In this document: positions 15,001 to 28,600 of the stretch, piece after piece
How the letters are laid out: each line of letters starts with the position of its first letter
Numbering within the stretch: the stretch's first letter is position 1
Source of the DNA: Bombyx mori
Lineage: Eukaryota > Arthropoda > Insecta > Lepidoptera > Bombycidae
Assembly: GCF_030269925.1 (NCBI RefSeq)
Contig: NC_085128.1
Span: 11,534,501-11,598,500 of the forward strand
Reading direction: 5' to 3'
Length of the DNA stretch: 64,000 bases
Notes under the pieces: generated by a model
What the model saw: only the letters and a program-made list of their open reading frames with translations
What the model was told of the DNA's origin: nothing
Databases searched by the model: none
Translations under genes and position numbers: made by a program

Positions 15001-18000
15001 ATCGACGACCGATATATCTGTAACGGATAAACCTACTTCAGATCCAAGTGGTAAGTTTCCATAAAAATGTTGACAAATGCCGTCTTAGTAATGATACAGG
15101 TTAATGTAAACACTCTCTTTTGTTACAGCGTCTGCCGCATCCACGACAGACAAATCTGTAACGGATAAACCTACTTCAGATCCAAGTGGTAAGTTTCCAT
15201 AAAAATTTTGACAAATGCCGTCTTAGTAATGATACAAGTTAATGTTAACGCTCTCTTTTGTTATAGCATCTGCCGCATCCACGACCGATACATCTGTAAC
15301 GGATAAACCTACTTCAGATCCAAGTGGTAAGTTTCTACCACAACGTTGAAAATTTTTGTCTAGATAATGTTATAGTGTAATTTAAAAGCTCTCTTTTGTT
15401 CTAGCATCCGCCGCATCCACGACAGACAAATCTGTAACGGATAAACCTATTTCAGATCCAAGTGGTAAGTTTCCATAAAAATTTTGACAAATGCCGTATT
15501 AGTAATGATACAGGGTAATGTAAACGCTCTCTTTTGTTACAGCATCTACCGCATCGACGACCGATACATCTGTAACGGACAAACCTACTTCAGATCCAAG
15601 TGGTAAGTTTCCATAAAAAGGTTGACAATTACCGTCTATGTAATAATACAGTGTAATGTAAACGCTCTCTTTTGTTACAGCATCTGCCGCATCCACGACA
15701 GACAAATCTGTAACGGATAAACCTACTTCAGATCCAAGTGGTAAGTTTCCACCACAACGTTGAAAATGTTTGTCTAGTTAATGTTATAGTGTAATGTAAA
15801 CGCTCTCTTTTGTTACAGCATCTGCCGCATCGACGACCGATATATCTGTAACGGATAAACCTACTTCAGATCCAAGTGGTAAGTTTCCATAAAAAGGTTG
15901 ACAATAACCGTCTATGTAATGATACAGGGTAATGTAAACGCTCTCTTTTGTTACAGCATCTACCGCATCGACGACCGATACATCTGTAACGGATAAACCT
16001 ACTTCAGATCCAAGTGGTAGGTTTCCATAAAAAGGTTGACAATTACCGTCTATGTAATAATACAGTGTAATGTAAACGCTCTCTTTTGTTACAGCATCTG
16101 CCACATCCACGACAGACAAATCTGTAACGGATAAACCTACTTCAGATCCAAGTGGTAAGTTTCCATAAAAAGGTTGACAATTACCGTCTATGTAATGATA
16201 CAGGGTAATGTAAACGCTCTCTTTTGTTACAGCATCTACCGCATCGACGACCGATACATCTGTAACGGATAAACCTACTTCAGATCCAAGTGGTAGGTTT
16301 CCATAAAAAGGTTGACAATTACCGTCTATGTAATAATACAGTGTAATGTAAACGCTCTCTTTTGTTACAGCATCTGCCGCATCCACGACAGACAAATCTG
16401 TAACGGATAAACCTACTTCAGATCCAAGTGGTAAGTTTCCACCACAACGTTGAAAATGTTTGTCTAGTTAATGTTATAGTGTAATGTAAACGCTCTCTTT
16501 TGTTACAGCATCTGCCGCATCGACGACCGATATATCTGTAACGGATAAACCTACTTCAGATCCAAGTGGTAAGTTTCCATAAAAATGTTGACAAATGCCG
16601 TCTTAGTAATGATACAGGTTAATGTAAACACTCTCTTTTGTTACAGCGTCTGCCGCATCCACGACAGACAAATCTGTAACGGATAAACCTACTTCAGATC
16701 CAAGTGGTAAGTTTCCATAAAAATTTTGACAAATGCCGTCTTAGTAATGATACAAGTTAATGTTAACGCTCTCTTTTGTTATAGCATCTGCCGCATCCAC
16801 GACCGATACATCTGTAACGGATAAACCTACTTCAGATCCAAGTGGTAAGTTTCTACCACAACGTTGAAAATTTTTGTCTAGATAATGTTATAGTGTAATT
16901 TAAAAGCTCTCTTTTGTTCTAGCATCCGCCGCATCCACGACAGACAAATCTGTAACGGATAAACCTATTTCAGATCCAAGTGGTAAGTTTCCATAAAAAT
17001 TTTGACAAATGCCGTATTAGTAATGATACAGGGTAATGTAAACGCTCTCTTTTGTTACAGCATCTACCGCATCGACGACCGATACATCTGTAACGGACAA
17101 ACCTACTTCAGATCCAAGTGGTAAGTTTCCATAAAAAGGTTGACAATTACCGTCTATGTAATAATACAGTGTAATGTAAACGCTCTCTTTTGTTACAGCA
17201 TCTGCCGCATCCACGACAGACAAATCTGTAACGGATAAACCTACTTCAGATCCAAGTGGTAAGTTTCCACCACAACGTTGAAAATGTTTGTCTAGTTAAT
17301 GTTATAGTGTAATGTAAACGCTCTCTTTTGTTACAGCATCTGCCGCATCGACGACCGATATATCTGTAACGGATAAACCTACTTCAGATCCAAGTGGTAA
17401 GTTTCCATAAAAATGTTGACAAATGCCGTCTTAGTAATGATACAGGTTAATGTAAACACTCTCTTTTGTTACAGCATCTGCCGCGTCCACGACAGACAAA
17501 TCTGTAACGGATAAACCTACTTCAGATCCAAGTGGTAAGTTTCCACCACAACGTTGAAAATGTTTGTCTAGTTAATGTTATAGTGTAGTGTAAACGCTCT
17601 CTTTTGTTACAGCATCTGCCGCATCGACGACCGATACATCTGTAACGGATAAACCTACTTCAGATCCAAGTGGTAAGTTTCCATAAAAATGTTGACAAAT
17701 GCCGTCTTAGTAATGATACAGGTTAATGTAAACACTCTCTTTTGTTACAGCATCTGCCGCGTCCACGACAGACAAATCTGTAACGGATAAACCTACTTCA
17801 GATCCAAGTGGTAAGTTTCCATAAAAACTTGAACAAGTACCGTCTTAATAATGATACAGTGTAATGTAATCGCTTTCTTTTGTGATAGCATCTGCCGCAT
17901 CGACGACCGATACATCTGTAACGGATAAACCTACTTCAGATCCAAGTGGTAAGTTTCCATAAAAAGGTTGACAATTACCGTCTATGTAATAATACAGTGT

Positions 18001-21000
18001 AATGTAAACGCTCTCTTCTGTTACAGCATCTGCCGCATCCACGACAGACAAATCTGTAACGGATAAACCTACTTCAGATCCAAGTGGTAAGTTTCCACCA
18101 CAACGTTGAAAATGTTTGTCTAGTTAATGTTATAGTGTAATGTAAACGCTCTCTTTTGTTACAGCATCTGCCGCATCGACGACCGATATATCTGTAACGG
18201 ATAAACCTACTTCAGATCCAAGTGGTAAGTTTCCATAAAAATGTTGACAAATGCCGTCTTAGTAATGATACAGGTTAATGTAAACACTCTCTTTTGTTAC
18301 AGCATCTGCCGCGTCCACGACAGACAAATCTGTAACGGATAAACCTACTTCAGATCCAAGTGGTAAGTTTCCATAAAAACTTGAACAAGTACCGTCTTAA
18401 TAATGATACAGTGTAATGTAATCGCTTTCTTTTGTGATAGCATCTGCCGCATCGACGACCGATACATCTGTAACGGATAAACCTACTTCAGATCCAAGTG
18501 GTAAGTTTCCATAAAAAGGTTGACAATTACCGTCTATGTAATAATACAGTGTAATGTAATCGCTTTCTTTTGTTACAGCATCTGCCGCATCGACGACCGA
18601 TACATCTGTAACGGATAAACCTACTTCAGATCCAAGTGGTAAGTTTCCATAAAAATGTTGACAAATGCCGTCTTAGTGATGATACAGGGTAATGTAAACG
18701 CTCTCTTTTGTTACAGCATCTACCGCATCGACGACCGATACATCTGTAACGGATAAACCTACTTCAGATCCAAGTGGTAAGTTTCCATAAAAATGTTGAC
18801 AAATGCCGTCTTAGTAATGATACAGGTTAATGTAAACACTCTCTTTTGTTACAGCATCTGCCGCGTCCACGACAGACAAATCTGTAACGGATAAACCTAC
18901 TTCAGATCCAAGTGGTAAGTTTCCATAAAAACTTGAACAAGTACCGTCTTAATAATGATACAGTGTAATGTAATCGCTTTCTTTTGTGATAGCATCTGCC
19001 GCATCGACGACCGATACATCTGTAACGGATAAACCTACTTCAGATCCAAGTGGTAAGTTTCCATAAAAATGTTGACAAATGCCGTCTTAGTAATGATACA
19101 GGTTAATGTAAACACTCTCTTTTGTTACAGCATCTGCCGCGTCCACGACAGACAAATCTGTAACGGATAAACCTACTTCAGATCCAAGTGGTAAGTTTCC
19201 ATAAAAAGGTTGACAATTACCGTCTATGTAATAATACAGTGTAATGTAATCGCTTTCTTTTGTTACAGCATCTGCCGCATCGACGACCGATACATCTGTA
19301 ACGGATAAACCTACTTCAGATCCAAGTGGTAAGTTTCCATAAAAATGTTGACAAATGCCGTCTTAGTAATGATACAGGTTAATGTAAACACTCTCTTTTG
19401 TTACAGCATCTGCCGCGTCCACGACAGACAAATCTGTAACGGATAAACCTACTTCAGATCCAAGTGGTAAGTTTCCATAAAAATGTTGACAAATGCCGTC
19501 TTAGTCATGATAAAGTATAATGTAATCGCTCTCTTTTGTTACAGCATCTGCCGCATCGACGACCGATACATCTGTAACGGATAAACCTACTTCAGATCCA
19601 AGTGGTAAGTTTCCATAAAAAGGTTGACAATTACCGTCTATGTAATAATACAGTGTAATGTAATCGCTTTCTTTTGTTACAGCATCTGCCGCATCGACGA
19701 CCGATACATCTGTAACGGATAAACCTACTTCAGATCCAAGTGGTAAGTTTCCATAAAAATGTTGACAAATGCCGTCTTAGTGATGATACAGGGTAATGTA
19801 AACGCTCTCTTTTGTTACAGCATCTACCGCATCGACGACCGATACATCTGTAACGGACAAACCTACTTCAGATCCAAGTGGTAAGTTTCCATAAAAAAGT
19901 TGACAATTACCGTCTATGTAATAATACAGTGTAATGTAAACGCTCTCTTTTGTTACAGCATCTGCCGCATCCACGACAGACAAATCTGTAACGGATAAAC
20001 CTACTTCAGATCCAAGTGGTAAGTTTCCACCACAACGTTGAAAATGTTTGTCTAGTTAATGTTATAGTGTAATGTAAACGCTCTCTTTTGTTACAGCATC
20101 TGCCGCATCGACGACCGATACATCTGTAACGGATAAACCTACTTCAGATCCAAGTGGTAAGTTTCCATAAAAATGTTGACAAATGCCGTCTTAGTAATGA
20201 TAGAGGGTAATGTAAACGCTCTCTTTTGTTACAGCATCTGCCGCATCGACGACCGATACATCTGTAACGGATAAACCTACTTCAGATCCAAGTGGTAAGT
20301 TTCCATAAAAATGTTGACAAATGCCGTCTTAGTCATGATAAAGTATAATGTAATCGCTTTCTTTTGTTATAGCATCTGCCGCATCCACGACAGACAAATC
20401 TGTAACGGATAAACCTACTTCAGATCCAAGTGGTAAGTTTCCATAAAAATGTTGACAAATGCCGTCTTAGTAATGATACAGGGTAATGTAAACGCTCTCT
20501 TTTGTTACAGCGTCTGCCGCATCCACGACAGACAAATCTGTAACGGATAAACCTACTTCAGATCCAAGTGGTAAGTTTCCATAAAAATGTTGACAAATGC
20601 CGTCTTAGTAATGATACAGGTTAATGTAAACGCTCTCTTTTGTTATAGCATCTGCCGCATCCACGACCGATACATTTGTAACGGATAAACCTACTTCAGA
20701 TCCAAGTGGTAAGTTTCCATAAAAACTTTGACAAATGCCGTCTTAGTCATGATAAAGTATAGTATAATCGCTTTCTTTTGTTATAGCATCTGCCGCATCG
20801 ACGACAGACAAATCTGTAACGGATAAACCTACTTCAGATCAAAGTGGTAAGTTTCCATAAAAATGTTGACAAATGCCGTCTTAGTAATGATACAGGTTAA
20901 TGTAAACGCTCTCTTTTGTTATAGCATCTGCTGCATCCACGACCGATACATCTGTAACGGATAAACCCACTTCAGATCCAAGTGGTAAGTTTCCATAAAA

Positions 21001-22641
21001 ATGTTGACAAATGCCGTCTTAGTAATGATACAGGGTAATGTTAACGCTCTCTTTTGTTACAGCATCTGCCGCATCGACGACCGATACATCTTTAACGGAA
21101 AAACCGACTTCAAATCCAAGTGGTAAGTTTCCATAAAAACGTTGACAAATACCGTATAGGTAGTGATACAGTGTAATGTAATCGCTCTCTTTGGTTATAG
21201 CATCTGCCGCATCGACGACAGATAAATCTGTAACGGATAAACCGACTTCAGATCCAAGTGGTAAGTTTCCATAAAAACGTTGACAAATACCGTATAGGTA
21301 ATGATACAGTGTAATGTAATCGCTCTCTTTGGTTATAGCATCTGCCGCATCGACGACAAATAAATCTGTAACGGATAAACCCACTTCAGATCCAAGTGGT
21401 AAGTTTCCATAAAAACGTTGACAAATGCCGTCTTAGTCATGATAAAGTATAATGTAATCGCTTTCTTTTGTTATAGCATCTGCCGCATCGACGACAGATA
21501 AATCTGTAACGGATAAACCGACTTCAGATCCAAATGGTAAGTTTCCATAAAAACGTTGACAAATACCGTATAGGTAGTGATACAGTGTAATGTAATCGCT
21601 TTCTTTTGTGATAGCATCTGCCGCATCCACGACAGACAAATCTGTAACGGATAAACCTACTTCAGATCCAAGTGGTAAGTTTCCATAAAAACGTTGACAA
21701 ATACCGTATAGGTAGTGATACAGTGTAATGTAATCGCTCTCTTTGGTTATAGCATCTGCCGCATCCACGACCGATACATCTGTAACGGATAAACCCACTT
21801 CAGATCCAAGTGGTAAGTTTCCATAAAAATGTTGACAAATGCCGTCTTAGTCATGATAAAGTATAATGTAATCGCTTTCTTTTGTTATAGCATCTGCCGC
21901 ATCGACGACAGACAAATCTGTAACGGATAAACCTACTTCAGATCAAAGTGGTAAGTTTCCATAAAAATGTTGACAAATGCCGTCTTAGTAATGATACAGG
22001 GTAATGTTAACGCTCTCTTTTGTTACAGCATCTGCCGCATCGACGACCGATACATCTTTAACGGAAAAACCGACTTCAAATCCAAGTGGTAAGTTTCCAT
22101 AAAAACGTTGACAAATACCGTATAGGTAGTGATACAGTGTAATGTAATCGCTCTCTTTGGTTATAGCATCTGCCGCATCGACGACAGATAAATCTGTAAC
22201 GGATAAACCGACTTCAGATCCAAATAGTAAGTTTCCATAAAAACGTTGACAAATACCGTATAGGTAGTGATACAGTGTAATGTAATCGCTCTCTTTGGTT
22301 TATAGCATCTGCCGCATCCACGACCGATACATTTGTAACGGACAAACCTACTTCAGATCCAAGTGGTAAGTTTCCATAAAAAGGTTGACAATTACCGTCT
22401 TAGTAATGATACAGGGTAATGTAAACACTCTCTTTTGTTACAGCATCTGCCGCGTCCACGACAGACAAATCTGTAACGGATAAATCTACTTCAGATCCAA
22501 GTGGTAAGTTTCCATAAAAACTTGAACAAGTACCGTCTTAATAATGATACAGTATAATGTAATCGCTTTCTTTTGTTACAGCATCTGCCGCATCGACGAC
22601 TGATAAATCTGTAATGGATAAACCTACTTCAGATCCAACTG
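1..22641 (+). CDS. Array of 160 complete 60-nt phase-1 micro-exons (20-aa repeat)
   Basis: Each 138-bp unit contains a pyrimidine-rich acceptor (CTCTCTTTTGTTACAG), a 60-nt exon and a donor (GTAAGTTT). The first complete exon is 105-164 and the last is 22582-22641; bases 1-26 are the end of an earlier one. Of three phases only one is open: the last G of an exon plus the first CA of the next makes an Ala codon. The repeat reads [20 protein letters not shown], with 10 of 20 residues Ser or Thr, three Asp and one or two Lys. Main variants are Thr or Lys at position 9, Pro or Gln at position 19, and Ala or Thr at position 3. Acceptor variants (TTATAG, GATAG, TTCTAG) and donor variants (GTAGGT, GTAATT, GTAAGC) all keep AG and GT. 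No exon I read has an in-phase stop. Ser/Thr-rich repeats of this kind are typical of O-glycosylated mucins and sericin-like glue proteins; that role is inferred. Confidence 0.72.
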
Positions 22642-25600
22642 GTAAGTAATCATGTTACAGTGGAAGTTTCCACGTATCTAAACTAAGCCGGCCATTTTTT
22701 AAACTGTTATTCTTGTGTTCTATAAATCATTATGACACCATCTACTCCGAAACCTGTGACTGACAAACCCACGTTAGATCCAAGCTAGATCCGTTAAAAC
22801 ATTCAGATTTCTTCGTATTAAAATGAAACTGCCAGCTTATTTTTATCTCCTTACTTAATGCTCTCTTTATGTGTAATTTTTTTTGTAACTTAGATGGGTG
22901 GACGAGGTCATAGCCTACCTGGTGTTAAGTGGTTACTGGAGCCCATGGACATCTACGACGTAAATGCGCCACCCACCTTGAGATATAAGTTCTAAGGTCT
23001 CAAGTATAGTTACAACAGCTGCCCCACCCTTTAAACCGAAACGCATTACCTACTCGCGCGGACTCACACGAGGTCCTACTACCAGTAATTACGCAAATTA
23101 AAATTTGCGGGTTTGATTTTTATTACACGATGCTATTCCTTCACCGTGAAAGTCGAGGACTCGAGAACATTTGTTGAGTACGTATTTCATTAGAAAAATT
23201 GGTACCCGCCTGGTATTCGAACGTTCATTCGAACATTCGTTTTGAGCGATGTCCGGACGTCTTATCCTTTAGGCCACGACGACTTGAAATTTTGTTTGTC
23301 ATGTTCTTTATTTCTTTTTAGAACAAAACATGTCAACAGTAGTGCAGCCAATGATCGTACGAACTACAACTGATTCGACTGGTTAGTTACAATGTTTAAT
23401 CCTTCGCTATTAAAATACTGTCATTATTGTTTGTGGACATAATTATTTGAAAATACATTAAAAAACGTTATTATAACGGGTAAGATTTAAGACGAAAAAA
23501 GTATAATTACTCGTCTGTTTAAAAAAAAAAAAAAACTTGTTTTTTTAAATAAAATGTAAACTTGGAACATAGCACGGCAATAAAGAAGCCTTATTTTTAC
23601 TCATTTTATGATTAGCAGTTTCAAATGAAAGTCTTATTCAACGACTACCATACGAGCTCTTGACAATATCAACGCTTTAGTCAATTAACTTATGTATATA
23701 ATTGAAGTTCAAAGATACTTAAAACATTGGTTACAGAACCCACAACCGAAGAAACTCCAGGAGAAAGTGAAGGTAAGTTAATATATTGTATATTATTATT
23801 AGCTAAATATTTTGATCAGACTAAGAAAATGCGCTGAATGTACTTATAGTTGAATTAATAGTAGTGGACTTGACTGTCTTTTATTAGTTACTTGAATGTC
23901 ATTGGCATCGCATTCATTGATTATTCAATTATTTATTGATTCGATGTTATTGTCTAATGCTACTGCTCCACCTGCCTAAGCGCTAACGTTATTGTTAATG
24001 GCGAACTACGCCTTAATACACAACACTCACAATGGAGCTTGAAGCAGCTGCCTAGTTGCGACAATGAGCGTCATAAATTATTTTATGCATTCATGCAATT
24101 TAAAAAGAGAGAATGTGGGATTGCAGCTTTGAATTCCAACGACACGGCTTTAATAAAATTCTAACGCCTTTTCATTTGACCACTCCATTGTTGTTGTCGT
24201 ATGTACCTAAATGCAGTTCCCGCCTAAAACAAAGTGCACGCGTCCTTGCTATGCGCGCGCGTCCTGTTATATCCCTACATAGCATACAATAATGTTTACC
24301 AAACATCAACATCAGCATTTATTCCCGATGATGATTTCTAGCTAGCTTTTTAAAGCAGTTCGGGTCAGACTTTCATCGGAGTGGGACGTATACCGAGTTT
24401 TCCTCACTTTCCCTATAAATAATATAAACTTAGTCTAGGGAGTATTAAAAGTGTTTTTTAAAAAGAAGTTCCTAGTTTCAATTCTAACAATCCGATAGAA
24501 TGAGACGGCGTTAGGCTAAGTTCATATATGATCGCGCGGTACTGCGCGTCACCGCGCGGGGTGGAAGCGTTCACATGACAGAATTATGTACGCCCGAGAG
24601 TCTGGCATCAACATTGATTGAGAATGGACGTGGAGGAAGCAATTTGCTTATTAATTTTAAACCGAAAATTGAGACGTCGGAGAAAAAGACAAAGATGATA
24701 CTGGGTGCATGCTATTTTAATTAAAAGACTTTTTTCAAGCCTGTTTGTAACTTTATATCCCGACCTGAGACTACACGAACAAATTTTTTTTAACTACCTA
24801 CTTTAGGATGTCATTTGCATCTTTTGATTTTTTATATGATTGCGTTAAAAACTATTTAAAATCGATAGACGCGATATTATCGTCTGCGCTAAGTACTCAT
24901 TTTTCTTTGATCTATGCGTCTGTCCATCTCAAGCCGCGAAGATCAGCTGAACAGGTAGATACAGTTTTGCAGAACCTGTACCGCGTGTGTGTAATATGTG
25001 AACAATAAACACTGCTTAGATTGATCTTGTACCGCACGGTACCGCGCGGTCATGTGAACTTAGCCTAAATGTAGTCAACGTCAATTATTATTAGCGCGCT
25101 AAACTACACGCTAAAACCCTTTGATGTGTCAAAAAAACCGATACTCGAGTTATTGCTTAACGTTTAACGCCATTAATAATGCCATTTGTTTTTAACACAT
25201 TAAAACGTTGGCCACATCTACGTAGCGCCTATATTAATGGAGCAGTAGAATAAGATAATCAAAAAATTCATTACATTATCTTCCAGTAGGACGTTAGAGC
25301 CTGTAGTAGCAGTAGTAGTAGGGGCGCTCCGCCAACCTAATGAAATTATAAACTTTTTCAGAAAATACAACAGAAGAACCGATGGAAACAGGTCAGTTAA
25401 TCTTTGAAATCTTTGAATTTTATTCTAGACTTTCCATCGCAATAGTTCAAAAATTGTAGTTAGTGGTTCCTTCTTAACATACATACTACACGATTATCAT
25501 CGCGGTAAAGTAGTACCAACCCTGAGTACTGGGCAAGGGCGACGGTTTCGATTCGTTTTCGACGAACAAGTTTATTTTGTCTTTGTCCGGGTGCTTAATA

Positions 25601-28600
25601 CCTATACCGATCCACTAACGGTGCTTCTAGGTACCTCAAGCACCGGTCATCGTCCTCGTCGAACCCGTCGCTTGCGGCGAAGGGCTCGACGAGTAAATTA
25701 ACCCTCAGATACAGCCCACTGAGTTTCTCGTCGGATCTGCTCAGGGGGTCGCGTTTCCGGTCCGGTGGTAGATTCTGCAAAGCACGGCTCTTGCCGTGGG
25801 TTCGTGTTTGCAACATCATCAGGTTTGAGGCCCGTGAGCTCACCTACTAGTTAAGGCTACGCTGATATTGCCTCTCAAGGCTCTCAGCTTAGGTAGGAAA
25901 AAAACCTATATATGTATATATTTTAAACATATAAAAGTATATATTTCAAGAATATCTCTGATTTTCGTAGTAGAAGGGGATCTAGTTCAGGACTGGGTGA
26001 CCGATTATAAAATACAAAAAAAAGGATTTTTATGGAATACTAGCGACCCGTCTTCGCTTCGCTTCGGAAACATTAAATTTTATTATTGATAGGCGAGTCC
26101 CGCCATGTTGCGTGCGGTACGACCATAACTGCGGGTGAAGCCGCGGGGCGAAGCTAGTCTAAAAAAAGTAGCCTAAGTTACTCCTTATATCATCAGCTAC
26201 CTCTATCAGAGAAAGTCTCGTCAAAATCGGTCTAGCCGTTCCAGAGATTAGCCGGAACAAACAGACAGACAGACAGACAAAAATAGTAAAAAAAAATTTT
26301 TTGGTGTATTTACCGTATATAGTATATTCATATGCATGTAGGAAAAAGCGGTTATTTCAATGTTACAAACAGACACTCTAGTTTTATTTATAAAATATAA
26401 TATATATAGGTATATATTTTTTTATTGCCTAGATTTGTGGACGAGCTCACAGCCCACCTGGTGTTAAGTTACTGGAACCCATAGACATCTACAACGTAAA
26501 TGCGCCACACACCTTGAGATATAAGTTCTAAGGTCTCAATATACTTAGTTACAACGGCTGCCCCACCCTTCAAACCGAAACGCATTACTGCTTCACGGCA
26601 GAAATAGGCGAGGCGGTGGTACCTACCCGTGCGGACTCACAAGAGGTCTTACCACCAGTAATTACGCAAATTATAATTTTGCGTGTTTGATTTTTATTAC
26701 ACGATGTTATTCCTTCACCGTGGAAGTCAATCGTGAACAATTGTTAAGTACGTATTTCATTACAAAAATTGGTACCCGCCTGCGGGATTAGAACACCGGT
26801 GCATCGCTATATACGAATGCACCGGACGTCTTATCCTTTAGGCCACGACGACTTCAAAATATGTATAGATTAAATGACAGATAACGTGCAACTTAAGCCC
26901 GCGAAGCCTGAATTATTATCCTTTTTTATTTAGATTGGTATAGCTCTTTCTGAAATGTTAATTAGAGTATTCCTGAACATAAAGACTGAAGTGACTATTA
27001 ATACGATTGCCTTTTTTTTATAAGATGACAAAAATCACGATCGAAAAGTATTGGTTGATGAAGTAAATCAAATTTACAAAGCAGACAAAAAAAAAATTTT
27101 CGTGCGTAGTAACTATTATACTAATTTTTTTTTTTAAACATGTGCAATGCTTTTTTAATATTGTTTTAATTTCAAAATTTTAAGTCTATATAATTTAATA
27201 CATTATGTAATTTCAAGGCTCTAATTCTAGCTGTAGTTCTAGAAGCCTCCATATTTATCAATTAATATTATTAGATGACATCATAAAAAAACATTTTTTC
27301 CGTTCCACGTAATTGTGTATCAAAACAAATCGAATGTATGTAAATATTATGTTCATTTAATGCCACCTGGATCAATAAACAATAACTGTTTGATTAATTA
27401 GAATAAAAAATAATATCATACGGAACGTGACAATCGTAAAAGAATACGAAACTCGCACGTGAATAATATAATAAATTTATTCATTTGCATAAATAGCTGT
27501 TTTTTTTTGTTATGTAAAGAAATGTACATATTATTATGTAAATTTAATCAAATCCAATATAAATAACCGCTTCCAGTCATCGTATTAAGCGTAGTTATGC
27601 TACAGTTAATCATTCATCAACCTCTTAAAAACACATTGAATTTCTGAGGGAAATTTCTCTCCCTATATCTAATATGAATTATATATATATATATAAAATT
27701 CACATAATATAATTGTATATATTATAGTGTGTGTATTTTTTTGTATATATACTATGTGTTTCATTTATTTACTGCCTTTATTGGGATATGTATATACATA
27801 TATATATTTGTATGTATGTTTAAGACCTTTGGACGATTGGTAGAGAATGCCTTAAGCATGAAGTCCACCAATGTAGATAAACATATGAAGTGTAATAATG
27901 TAATAATGTAATAATGTATGAAGTGTATAGTCGTCGTGGCCTAAAGGATAAGACGTCCAGTGCATTCGTGTTGAGTGATGCACCGGTGTTCGAATCTCAG
28001 GCGGGTACCAATTTTGCTAATGAAATACGCACTCGACAAATGTTCACGATTGACTGTCACTGTGAAGAAATAATATCGTGTAATAAAAATCAAACCCGCA
28101 AAATTATAATTTGCGTAATTACTGGCGGTAGGACCTCTTGTGAGTCCGCAAGGGTAGGTACCACCACCCTGCCTATTTCTGCAGTGAAGCAGTAATGCGT
28201 TTCGGTTTGAAGGGTGGGGCAGCCGTTGTAATTATACTTGCGACCTTAGAACTTATATCTCAAGGTGTGTGGCGCATTTACGTTGTAGATGTCTATGAGC
28301 TCCGGGTTTACCTTTAAACCGTTTAGTAACCATTCAACACCAGGTGGGCTGTGAGTTCGTCCACCCATCTAAGCAATAAAAAAAAGATAAAAAAAACACA
28401 ATAGTAAAATTTCAGTAAATACTTAACCGTTTGTTTGAAAAAAAACCGTATCATCCCTACCAATCTTCCGGTTTAGACCGGTATCAAAACGGAAGGAAGA
28501 AATTTTCTGTTTGCAGCTCTTTCTTAAATAGGTTACAATTTATTTATTACTTTATGAATGAATACGTGAAAGGTCAACCTTATTGTAATTTAAGCTATGT

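Larger units (their letters stand above)
1..22641 (+). repeat. 138-bp tandem array, about 161 units
   Basis: This is a head-to-tail array with a strict 138-bp period, already running at base 1. The distance between the first complete exon start (105) and the last (22582) is 22477. Removing the 536-bp retroposon insertion leaves 21941, which equals 159 periods minus 1. The only length changes I found are intronic: 1-bp losses near 1325 and 5050, and a 1-bp gain near 22291. Intron subfamilies alternate (for example ATAAAAATGTTGACAAATG, CCACCACAACGTTGAAAATG and ATAAAAACTTGAACAAATG after GTAAGTTT). The right-hand units (about 20.7-22.6 kb) are more divergent, as expected at an array edge. Confidence 0.97.

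Noticed and set aside
475..19983. Minus-strand 46-residue repeat ORFs (up to 203 codons) covering the array
   Set aside because: 138 bp is divisible by three, so any stop-free frame repeats. Many units carry TAA in this frame, the ORFs are broken irregularly, and there are no promoters or starts. The plus-strand exon model explains the splice sites and phase better.
1..22641. Centromeric or heterochromatic satellite, or CRISPR array
   Set aside because: The unit holds consistent splice signals and an open exon phase, lies next to same-phase exons, and has no spacer-repeat alternation. It is also in a eukaryotic genome.
27930..28000. Functional tRNA gene (A- and B-box-like sequence)
   Set aside because: This is the tRNA-derived head of a Bm1 SINE; no cloverleaf can be completed and the SINE body follows.
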